DNA from: Francisellaceae bacterium
GTDB lineage: Bacteria > Pseudomonadota > Gammaproteobacteria > Berkiellales > Berkiellaceae
Assembly (NCBI GenBank): GCA_023266415.1
Contig: JAHFQG010000016.1
Location: forward strand, 1 to 15,681
Reading direction: 5' to 3'
DNA length: 15,681 nt
The notes beneath the pieces were generated by a model. The model was not told the origin of the DNA. It made no database searches and was given only the letters and a program-made list of their open reading frames with translations. Made by a program: the position numbers and the translations under genes. Below are positions 6,835 through 13,659 of this stretch, one piece after another. Each line of letters opens with the position of its first letter. Within the stretch, counting starts at the first letter, position 1.

Positions 6835-7215
6835 CTACAGATACTTAAGTATATCAGGAAACAAGTACAACGTAACGGATAAACAATAACAGGTAAAAAA
6901 AACAGTGACAATCACTCTGTTCAGCCGTTTCTCCTCAAATTGAAAGGGGGTTAGGGTGTCGATGAGATATTTGATATACGATTGAGATCCAGGGTTAACC
7001 CCCATTTTGCGTAAAATACGAAAATGGTAGTCGGTTGAAATGCAATACCCTGGGTAATACCACAGGCCTAACACGTACCATGAGATAAAAATAATAGACT
7101 GAATCACAATATGATAGGGGCGCGTGGCTGCAAACATCCACCCCGTAACACTAAAAATGACAATGCTGCTGTGCATCATGTGAAATAGTAAGCTTACTAT
7201 CTTATATCGCCACAT
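6835..7215 (-). CDS. Small integral membrane protein (DUF2784-like?)
   Basis: A 126-residue protein from the ATG at 7215, with AAGGA 9 bases upstream. An open frame continues to 7314, but its extra 33 codons cross a palindromic repeat and a promoter-like sequence and are unlikely to be translated. Three hydrophobic segments are visible (about residues 7-28, 34-56 and 100-120). Between the second and third is a polar loop, PGYCISTDYHFRILRKMG...SYIKYLIDTLT, which resembles the conserved Cys / Thr-Asp / Lys-x-x-Gly loop of small DUF2784-type membrane proteins; that link is tentative and from memory. Function unknown. It lies 19 bp upstream of the small secreted protein gene and is transcribed away from the alpha/beta hydrolase gene. 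Confidence 0.6.
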   Translation of the reverse strand: MWRYKIVSLLFHMMHSSIVIFSVTGWMFAATRPYHIVIQSIIFISWYVLGLWYYPGYCISTDYHFRILRKMGVNPGSQSYIKYLIDTLTPFQFEEKRLNRVIVTVFFTCYCLSVTLYLFPDILKYL

Positions 7216-7242
7216 TTTTATGGATCCTTTTTCTGCTGATAG

Positions 7243-7262
7243 GGGCGAAGCATGCCTCGCCC
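7243..7262. repeat. GGGCGAGGC-type palindrome, diverged copy
   Basis: GGGCGAAGC-AT-GCCTCGCCC: the same palindrome as at 6516-6535, with one arm base and the central dinucleotide changed, again preceded by ta. It lies in the presumed leader of the small membrane protein gene. Confidence 0.65.
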
Positions 7263-7286
7263 GCGGATCAGGCACGTCCGCTCTGT

Positions 7287-7314
7287 ATAATGATAATAGT
7301 GATTTTTTCATCAA
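7287..7314 (-). promoter_or_regulatory. Possible promoter of the small membrane/secreted protein pair
   Basis: Minus strand TTGATG (7309-7314), a 16-base spacer, then CATTAT (7287-7292), in an AT-rich stretch. It would start transcription near 7280, downstream of the longest possible start at 7314, which supports the ATG at 7215. A weak match only. Confidence 0.35.
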
Positions 7315-7353
7315 AAATAAAGCCAGCTAACCAAACAATAAAAGCGAAGTTGA

Positions 7354-7382
7354 TTGACTTTCATACTAAAAACAGATTCAAT
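7354..7382 (+). promoter_or_regulatory. Possible promoter of the alpha/beta hydrolase gene
   Basis: TTGACT (7354-7359, 5 of 6), a 17-base spacer, then TTCAAT (7377-7382, 4 of 6). The predicted start is near 7389, about 30 bases before the ATG at 7419. Apart from this, the minus-strand promoter and the palindrome, I see nothing in the 203-bp divergent gap. Confidence 0.35.
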
Positions 7383-7418
7383 GCACGGTTTTGAGTGCGC
7401 CAACCCTTCCAGGACCCT

Positions 7419-8867
7419 ATGAAGCAGTTTGAACCCTCTTTTCGTCTGCCCCCCACCTCCCTACGCGATAAACTCAAAACTGTTCTTCGATGGATTTTCC
7501 CCCTCACATTCATCGCAAAACTGGTGCAGTCGCTTTTTCAAACCCTATTGGGTCGGTTTTTAGGATCAAAAATTTTGGTCAAACCACTGAGAAATTTGCC
7601 CGAAAAGGGAAAACTTTTGCCAAACCTTACTTCCCACATCGCTTGGGAGAAAATCTGCAATGATGCGGTGCGTCAAAACGAGGATCACCAATGGGGGTAT
7701 ATCCCCACAGATTTACAAAACAACTTACACATTCAGCATAAAGCCTTACGAACCCACGATAGGGCACTCATCGAACATTCTTGTGTGGGGGCTAAAAATT
7801 TATTTAATAAGACAATGCTCTGGGATCCAGATACCAAGGTGGTATGTTTTTTCCCCGGTCGAGGACAAGATTACTTCCCCATGCTGCCTTGGATGACCCT
7901 CGCCGCCCAAGATATGGGATGTGTGTTCGCTTCCTTGAATCACCGAGGCGTTGGGTTTTCTCCGAAAAGCAATATACAACAAGGTCCAGAATGGACCGCG
8001 TACTATCGGGAATTGTTGGGGTTATATAAGCAAGCCCCAGAGAAAATGGTGTTACGCGTAGCTCAGCAACTGAGAAAAAAATCAGCTAATAAAGCCAGCC
8101 ATATGGTCAACGATGGCATGGCCCTGGTTGGGCATTATCTGCAACAAGGCATTAAACCTAAAAACATCACACTCTGGGGTTATTCCATGGGGGGTGTTGG
8201 GCTGATGGTTGCAGCACGATACAAGCAAATTTTTAAGAAATTTACCCAAAAAGGCTGGGAAAAAAACCAAAAACTGGTCGATTATGGCCAATGGCTGTTT
8301 GGTGCTCAAAATCCAGAAAGTTTAAAAGTACTCATCGCTGAATATCAACGAGATACATTTGAATTTAACGTCATAGCGGATAGAACGTATACTAGCTTCA
8401 GCCGAGCTGTGGTGGGGCGGATTAGAACAGCCCTCGATAACCATCCTAGGCTCGCCAAAATCGTCTTTTATATCATGTGGCCCATTGTTAAATTCATACA
8501 AGTGTTGTGCAAATGGGAGCTGGATATTATCAAAGCTTTTAAAAAGTTGCACCATAAACTAAAAATCAGTGTGACTGTATCTGGGGGAGATAACCAACCC
8601 GTGGACAGCAAAATACACCCAAAGTCAGCAGCATTACATAAAAAATTACACGAACAAGGCCATTTTGAATCGGATGTGCACTACGAACAAGGACATATGT
8701 ACCCCAATATCACGCATCCGGATAATTCACCCGACATATTAAGCAAATGGGCCCATGTGGCCATGCCGCCGGTGCTGTTTATGAAGGACGGAACTCGGTT
8801 CACTCAGTATGTGAAAGAGTTTGTCGAACAATGCGATAAAGAGCGGGCGAGCGCCAAGCTAAGTTAA
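7419..8867 (+). CDS. Alpha/beta hydrolase, lipase/esterase-like, possible effector
   Basis: A protein of 482 residues from the ATG at 7419 (AGGA 4 bases upstream); a GTG at 7395 would add eight. The nucleophile elbow is GYSMGG with Ser256. The oxyanion-side strand motif NHRGVGFS precedes it (about 174-181), and VNDGMALVGHYLQQGIKPKNITLWG fits the fold. The likely acid is in GGDNQPVD (Asp391 or Asp396) and the catalytic His in EQGHMYPN (His426), so the triad is complete. The first 50 residues are basic and hydrophobic (VLRWIFPLTFIAKLVQSLFQ), possibly a membrane-binding helix; there is no clear signal peptide. The overall style recalls alpha/beta hydrolases of intracellular bacteria (Legionella SidB/Sdb type, chlamydial DUF818); this is from memory. 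Substrate unknown. It converges on nadC with overlapping stop codons. Confidence 0.75.
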   Translation: MKQFEPSFRLPPTSLRDKLKTVLRWIFPLTFIAKLVQSLFQTLLGRFLGSKILVKPLRNLPEKGKLLPNLTSHIAWEKICNDAVRQNEDHQWGYIPTDLQNNLHIQHKALRTHDRALIEHSCVGAKNLFNKTMLWDPDTKVVCFFPGRGQDYFPMLPWMTLAAQDMGCVFASLNHRGVGFSPKSNIQQGPEWTAYYRELLGLYKQAPEKMVLRVAQQLRKKSANKASHMVNDGMALVGHYLQQGIKPKNITLWGYSMGGVGLMVAARYKQIFKKFTQKGWEKNQKLVDYGQWLFGAQNPESLKVLIAEYQRDTFEFNVIADRTYTSFSRAVVGRIRTALDNHPRLAKIVFYIMWPIVKFIQVLCKWELDIIKAFKKLHHKLKISVTVSGGDNQPVDSKIHPKSAALHKKLHEQGHFESDVHYEQGHMYPNITHPDNSPDILSKWAHVAMPPVLFMKDGTRFTQYVKEFVEQCDKERASAKLS

Positions 8868-9688
8868 ATAAGCAAACTAAGGTCCAAAGCTTTTACATGC
8901 TTCGTCAAGGCCCCACAAGATATAAACTGAACGCCCGTTTCCGCCATAGCCTCAATAACTTCAAGAGAAGCATTCCCAGACGCTTCCAAGGGGATTTGGT
9001 TGTTAGTAAGTGAAACGGCTTCTTTTAGCTGCGCTAACGAAAAATTATCCAATAAAATGCGATCGGGTTTTGCTTTTAATGCCTCAATAAGCTCAACGCG
9101 ATTTTCCACCTCCACTTCTACCCATGGGGCAGTGGCTTTGGCCAGAGCCACGGCTTTTGCGACAGATCCCACACTTTTAATGTGGTTTTCTTTTAATAAA
9201 ATGGCATCATATAAGCCTAACCGATGGTTTTTACCCCCTCCACACAAAACCGCGTATTTTTGAGCCAACCGTAAACCAGGTAGGGTTTTTCGAGTATCTA
9301 ACAACTGACAAGACGTATGCTGGATTTTATCCACATATTGACGTGTCAACGTGGCTGTACCCGATAAAGTCTGTAAAAAATTTAGCAGGGTTCGTTCAAC
9401 AGTGAGTATGGCAGGGGCTAGACCTTTCAAGGTTAAGAATACTTGATTGGGTTGTAAGATCCCTCCCTCTAAAACATGCCAAGTCGCCTTTAAAGCATAC
9501 CGTTGGCATAAGGCCTCCACCCAAGGGCCTCCACACAAAATGCCCGCCTCTCGACTAAGCACTGTGGCGGTAACGGGGATAGAAGGTACCAAAGCAGCCG
9601 ATAAATCACCCGTGCCCACATCTTCTGCGAGGGCAGCGTTAATGTGTTGCGCAATAACAAATTCGGTTATGTAGCTTACTTTTTTCAA
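8864..9688 (-). CDS. nadC: Nicotinate-nucleotide pyrophosphorylase (quinolinate phosphoribosyltransferase)
   Basis: NadC converts quinolinate and PRPP to nicotinate mononucleotide, CO2 and PPi, the third step of de novo NAD synthesis from aspartate, in the cytoplasm. The 274 residues are normal length. They hold all hallmark blocks: EDVGTGDLS (22-30), ERTLLNFLQTLSGTAT (98-113), DTRKTLPGLR and KYAVLCGGGKNHRLGLYD (131-161), KENH (166-169), EVEVEN (191-196) and EASGN (235-239). The start is TTG at 9688 with only a weak ribosome-binding site. The gene is divergent from ampD, the same arrangement as in E. coli. Its stop overlaps the stop of the convergent hydrolase gene within a shared TTAA. Confidence 0.95.
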   Translation of the reverse strand: MKKVSYITEFVIAQHINAALAEDVGTGDLSAALVPSIPVTATVLSREAGILCGGPWVEALCQRYALKATWHVLEGGILQPNQVFLTLKGLAPAILTVERTLLNFLQTLSGTATLTRQYVDKIQHTSCQLLDTRKTLPGLRLAQKYAVLCGGGKNHRLGLYDAILLKENHIKSVGSVAKAVALAKATAPWVEVEVENRVELIEALKAKPDRILLDNFSLAQLKEAVSLTNNQIPLEASGNASLEVIEAMAETGVQFISCGALTKHVKALDLSLLI

Positions 9689-9718
9689 TGGTAATTTTCC
9701 AAGACTAGATCTCTACGA

Positions 9719-9730
9719 CTTGTGCACAAG
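9719..9730. promoter_or_regulatory. 12-bp palindrome at nadC start site: operator candidate
   Basis: CTTGTGCACAAG is a perfect 12-bp palindrome in the nadC-ampD divergent gap, overlapping the transcription start predicted for nadC. It could bind a dimeric regulator of nadC, ampD or both. I do not recognise it as the site of a known NAD regulator. Confidence 0.4.
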
Positions 9731-9735
9731 CTCAA

Positions 9736-9744
9736 ATTATATCA
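9736..9744 (-). promoter_or_regulatory. Extended -10 promoter of nadC
   Basis: Minus strand TGATATAAT is a perfect extended -10 (TGnTATAAT). The -35 region is poor, as is usual for this class. The predicted start is near 9729, giving a leader of about 40 nt before the TTG at 9688. The promoter overlaps the first bases of the ampD reading frame. Confidence 0.55.
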
Positions 9745-9754
9745 TGATAGTTCC

Positions 9755-10324
9755 ATGAAACTCCCCATCATCAACCCCCACACAGGCCTTATTGAGGCAG
9801 GTACTTTCATCCCTTCACCCAATCATGACGACAGGGCGCCTGGCATGGATATTACCTTGTTAGTGATCCATAACATCAGCTTACCGCCAGGTGCCTTTGG
9901 GGGCGATCACGTCTTCAAATTATTCCTCAACCAATTAGATACAGAAAGTCATCCAACTTACACAGAATTGGCCGACATCACCGTCTCAGCGCATTGTTTT
10001 ATACGACGCGATGGATCTATCATACAATTCGTTCCTTTTCATAAACGAGCTTGGCACGCTGGCAAGTCTTGCTACCAAACCCAAGAAGACTGTAATCATT
10101 TTTCCATCGGAATTGAATTGGAAGGCACCGATGACCTTCCCTACGAAAAAGTGCAATATGAACAATTAATTCAGTTGACCTACGCGCTCCTGAAAGCCTA
10201 TCCTACTCTGAGTAGTCACCACATTGTCGGCCACAGTGATATTGCCCCTGGCCGGAAGACCGATCCGGGTCCCGCGTTCGACTGGGTTTATTTTAAACAA
10301 AAATTGGCAGAGGTAATGACATGA
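9755..10324 (+). CDS. ampD: 1,6-anhydro-N-acetylmuramyl-L-alanine amidase AmpD
   Basis: AmpD is a cytoplasmic zinc amidase that cuts the stem peptide from 1,6-anhydroMurNAc-peptides during cell-wall recycling and so limits AmpC beta-lactamase induction where that system exists. Zinc ligands are visible as His39 (LLVIHNISLPPG), His160 (IVGHSDIAPGRKTDPG) and Asp170, with the catalytic Glu in IGIELEGTD. From the ATG at 9755 it has 189 residues, which fits E. coli AmpD (about 183) and its N-terminal alignment; a GTG at 9722 would add 11 residues but overlaps the palindrome and has no better ribosome site. The stop overlaps the ampE start in ATGA. Confidence 0.94.
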   Translation: MKLPIINPHTGLIEAGTFIPSPNHDDRAPGMDITLLVIHNISLPPGAFGGDHVFKLFLNQLDTESHPTYTELADITVSAHCFIRRDGSIIQFVPFHKRAWHAGKSCYQTQEDCNHFSIGIELEGTDDLPYEKVQYEQLIQLTYALLKAYPTLSSHHIVGHSDIAPGRKTDPGPAFDWVYFKQKLAEVMT

Positions 10325-11079
10325 TGCTTCTATCGCTTGTGCTCGCACTGGTGTTGGTTCGAACCATCCAAACCACCGAATCCCACCCCATTCATCACCT
10401 CAAACCCCAGTACTGGTGGATGCGCTATTGGCATGCGTTCTCTGCCCAACTCTCCCTACTAGACAGATATCCCCCCCTGTATAAAGTACTGCTAACTTGG
10501 TTATTCCCCGGACTCATTGTTGGCCTCCTATCTTTCTTCCTATCCAAATTTTTGTACGGATTGCCCCAAATCATTTTTGCAGCCCTCATTTTATGGGCCT
10601 GCCTCCCCGACTTCCGGGATTTGCTTCCCCATGACCACGACATGAACACCCTCTTGGTAAACGCCAATGAAAACCTCTTTGCTGTGGTGTTCTGGTTTAT
10701 CCTACTCGGACCTGCAGGCGCTCTGTCATACCATGCCCTGTCTTGGCTCACCCGCTGGACCCAGCAAGATCAGTCCCTTACCCGAATCGAAAGCACCCTC
10801 AAAACGTTGCACCAATGGATCGGGTGGCTTCCCTCCCGTCTCACAGGCCTCTTTTTTGCCCTCGTGGGCAACTTTGATACTGGCTTCCAAAAATGGCGTC
10901 AAGTTGCCTTCAGCCATGAAGTGGATGCGGCCAAAGTACTGGTATCTTGCGGACACGCGGCTTTGGCCGCCGAACTGTCTCGTGCAGAAAAAGAACCGGC
11001 TGAGTTAGCTCACATTCTTATTGAGCGCGCCAGTTTTGTGTGGTTAATCGTTCTGTCTGTCCTTAGTTTTAACCTATAA
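10321..11079 (+). CDS. ampE: AmpE-like inner-membrane protein
   Basis: AmpE is an inner-membrane protein encoded with AmpD; its biochemical role is unclear, though it has been proposed to act in signalling or sensing linked to beta-lactamase induction. The 252 residues show hydrophobic segments at about 1-14, 57-77, 80-95, 117-140 and 237-252. The conserved NANENLFAVVFWFILLGPAG block (114-133) and the later LFFALVGNFDTGFQKW stretch (177-192) are typical. E. coli AmpE is 284 residues, so this one is somewhat short. It overlaps ampD by 4 bp, and only 3 bp separate it from aceE. Confidence 0.9.
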   Translation: MMLLSLVLALVLVRTIQTTESHPIHHLKPQYWWMRYWHAFSAQLSLLDRYPPLYKVLLTWLFPGLIVGLLSFFLSKFLYGLPQIIFAALILWACLPDFRDLLPHDHDMNTLLVNANENLFAVVFWFILLGPAGALSYHALSWLTRWTQQDQSLTRIESTLKTLHQWIGWLPSRLTGLFFALVGNFDTGFQKWRQVAFSHEVDAAKVLVSCGHAALAAELSRAEKEPAELAHILIERASFVWLIVLSVLSFNL

Positions 11080-11082
11080 CGT

Positions 11083-13659
11083 ATGACAGACATTGATCCC
11101 ACCGAAACCCAAGAATGGCTGGATGCCATGGCCTCCGTTTTAGCCCAAGAAGGCCCAGAACGTGCCCAGTTTTTACAAAATGCCTTGGCACGCTTCACAG
11201 GCCTTTCAACCCAAACCCTTACCACCCCCTATCGAAACACCTTATCAGAGATTTCACCCTACCCAGGCGACCTACACCTCGAAAGCCGTATCCGCGCCTT
11301 CGTGCGTTGGAATGCTATGGCTATGGTGGTGCGTGCTGGCCGCACTGATCCCGATTTGGGGGGCCACATCGGTACCTTTGCCTCCTCTGCCACATTATAT
11401 GAAATCGGCTTCAACCACTTTTGGCGTGCGTCAACCCCCACCGCCCCAGGTGATTTGGTCTACATCCAAGGACACGCTTCCCCAGGTATTTACGCTCGCT
11501 CTTTTCTAGAAGGGCGCTTCGATGAGCAACATCTGATCCACTTTCGCCAAGAAATCAATGGCCACGGGCTTTCTTCTTACCCACACCCTTGGCTCATGCC
11601 CGACTATTGGCAATTTCCCACCGTCTCTATGGGCCTTGGCCCCGTCCAACCCATCTACCAAGCACGCTTCATGCGCTACCTAGAAGCCAGACAATTGACC
11701 GTACCTTCCGACCGCAAAGTTTGGTGCTTTTGTGGCGATGGAGAAATGGATGAGCCCGAATCATTGGGCGCTATCTCCCTAGCTGCACGTGAAAATCTCG
11801 ATAATCTTATTTTTGTGATCAATTGCAACCTCCAACGCCTCGATGGCCCCGTCCGGGGAAACAGTAAAATCATCCAAGAACTGGAAGGGGTGTTTAAAGG
11901 CGCTGGCTGGAACGTCATCAAAGTGGTGTGGGGCAGCGGTTGGGATCCCCTGCTCGCCGCCGATACTAACGGCCTACTCCAAAAACGCATGGATGAAGCC
12001 ATCGATGGCGAATACCAAAATTTCAAAGCCAAAGGCGGGGCCTATACCCGTGAACATTTCTTCAATACCCCCGAATTGAAACGCCTTGTTGAACATTTAT
12101 CAGATGAGGAAATCACTACTCTTAAAAGAGGGGGGCATGATCCCCTCAAAGTGTACACAGCTTACCTCAAAGCCACCCAACACAAAGGCACCCCTACCGT
12201 TATTTTGGCGAAAACTGTGAAAGGATACGGCTTGGGAGACGCAGGAGAAGCCCTCAACACCGCCCATAACACCAAAAAATTGTCAAAAGAAGCCATTTAT
12301 GCTTTCCGAGATCGCTTTCAAGTGCCTATTCCAGACGACCAACTCCACGAAGTGCCATTTTATAAACCCGATCCCCATAGCCCTGAGATGCAATACCTTC
12401 AGGCCCGCCGCCAAGCCCTCCAAGGCGGATACCCCGCGCGACGCACCACTTCTGACATAAAAATAACCGCCCCCCCCCTGTCGTTGTTCGCCGCCCTTCA
12501 TAAAGGCATCGAAGGACACGGTATCTCTACCACCATGGCTTTTGTACGCCTGCTCACAGCCCTCATCAAAGACAAAACCATTGGCCATCGCATTGTCCCC
12601 ATCGTACCGGACGAAGCCCGTACCTTCGGGATGGAAGGCCTGTTCCGCCAATTGGGCATCTATGCCCCCAAAGGTCAACTCTATACCCCCGTCGATTCTG
12701 ACGAAATCATGTTTTATAAAGAAGGTACCACAGGCCAAATTTTGGAAGAAGGCATTAATGAAGCCGGCGCTATGTGCTCCTGGATAGCTGCGGCCACCGC
12801 TTACTCTACCCACAACTGCCCCACCATCCCCTTTTACATCTATTACTCTATGTTTGGCTTCCAACGTGTTGGCGACTTGGCCTGGGCTGCTGGGGACAGC
12901 CGTGCTCGTGGGTTCCTTATCGGCGGCACCTCAGGTCGAACGACCTTAAACGGCGAAGGCCTTCAACACCAAGATGGACACAGCCACCTATTGGCCAGCA
13001 CTATCCCCAATTGCGTTAGTTATGATCCCACTTTTTCTTACGAACTTTCTGTTATCATTCACCATGGCCTGAAACGGATGATAGAACAAGAAGAGTCCGT
13101 GTATTTCTACATCACCACCATGAACGAAAATTATCCACATCCCCCTATGCCCGAAGGCGTAGAAGAGGGCATTGTCCAAGGCATGTATTTATTTCGTATA
13201 ACAGCCGCCCAGAAACCCGTGGGAGAGGTCATTTTGCTGGGGTGTGGCACGATTTTGAATGAAATTTTAGCCGCCGCAGAACAATTGGCCAACGACTTTC
13301 AAGTGTCCAGCCACATCTGGAGCGTCACCAGCTTCAACGAACTCGCCAGAAATGGTTTTGACGTGGAACGACACAACCGCTTAAACCCAACAGAGCCCCC
13401 TAAAACAGCTTATGTCTCTCAATGCCTCCCAAACGCAGATATCCCCATCATTGCTGCCACCGATTATATGAAATGTTTTGCCAGCCAAATTCACCCCTTC
13501 ATCCAAGCCCCTTATCATGTGCTTGGCACCGACGGTTTCGGTCGCAGCGACACCCGTCAAGCCCTACGCCAATTTTTTGAGGTCGACCGGCACAGTATTG
13601 TCACGACCGCCCTTTATGCCCTCGGCTTACCTCACCCCAACCAGGGAGAAACACGGTGA
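11083..13659 (+). CDS. aceE: Pyruvate dehydrogenase E1 component, homodimeric
   Basis: AceE is the thiamine-diphosphate E1 of the pyruvate dehydrogenase complex. It decarboxylates pyruvate and reductively acetylates the lipoyl group of AceF. The 858 residues are close to E. coli AceE (887). The ThDP-binding motif runs from GDGEMDEPES (218-227) to NCNLQRLDGPVRGN (247-260). Other family blocks are RAGRTDPDLGGHIGTFASSA (84-103), the GHISTT/GMEGLFRQLGIY-type segments in the middle domain, and GFGRSDTRQALRQFFEVD near the C-terminus. There is no clear Shine-Dalgarno before the ATG, only 3 bp after the ampE stop, so translation probably depends on re-initiation. It overlaps aceF by 4 bp (GTGA). No pdhR gene or operator is seen upstream. 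Confidence 0.97.
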   Translation: MTDIDPTETQEWLDAMASVLAQEGPERAQFLQNALARFTGLSTQTLTTPYRNTLSEISPYPGDLHLESRIRAFVRWNAMAMVVRAGRTDPDLGGHIGTFASSATLYEIGFNHFWRASTPTAPGDLVYIQGHASPGIYARSFLEGRFDEQHLIHFRQEINGHGLSSYPHPWLMPDYWQFPTVSMGLGPVQPIYQARFMRYLEARQLTVPSDRKVWCFCGDGEMDEPESLGAISLAARENLDNLIFVINCNLQRLDGPVRGNSKIIQELEGVFKGAGWNVIKVVWGSGWDPLLAADTNGLLQKRMDEAIDGEYQNFKAKGGAYTREHFFNTPELKRLVEHLSDEEITTLKRGGHDPLKVYTAYLKATQHKGTPTVILAKTVKGYGLGDAGEALNTAHNTKKLSKEAIYAFRDRFQVPIPDDQLHEVPFYKPDPHSPEMQYLQARRQALQGGYPARRTTSDIKITAPPLSLFAALHKGIEGHGISTTMAFVRLLTALIKDKTIGHRIVPIVPDEARTFGMEGLFRQLGIYAPKGQLYTPVDSDEIMFYKEGTTGQILEEGINEAGAMCSWIAAATAYSTHNCPTIPFYIYYSMFGFQRVGDLAWAAGDSRARGFLIGGTSGRTTLNGEGLQHQDGHSHLLASTIPNCVSYDPTFSYELSVIIHHGLKRMIEQEESVYFYITTMNENYPHPPMPEGVEEGIVQGMYLFRITAAQKPVGEVILLGCGTILNEILAAAEQLANDFQVSSHIWSVTSFNELARNGFDVERHNRLNPTEPPKTAYVSQCLPNADIPIIAATDYMKCFASQIHPFIQAPYHVLGTDGFGRSDTRQALRQFFEVDRHSIVTTALYALGLPHPNQGETR

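Noticed and set aside
6816..6911. N-terminal extension of the small secreted protein to 6911
   Set aside because: It lies inside the upstream gene; AGGAGG and a signal peptide fit the ATG at 6815 instead.
7216..7314. N-terminal extension of the small membrane protein to 7314
   Set aside because: The extra codons cross a palindromic repeat and a promoter-like sequence, while the ATG at 7215 has its own AAGGA and starts the hydrophobic part.
12283..12864. 193-codon antisense frame within aceE
   Set aside because: It is opposite a fully conserved aceE coding region whose composition creates long antisense frames; no ribosome site or recognisable motif.
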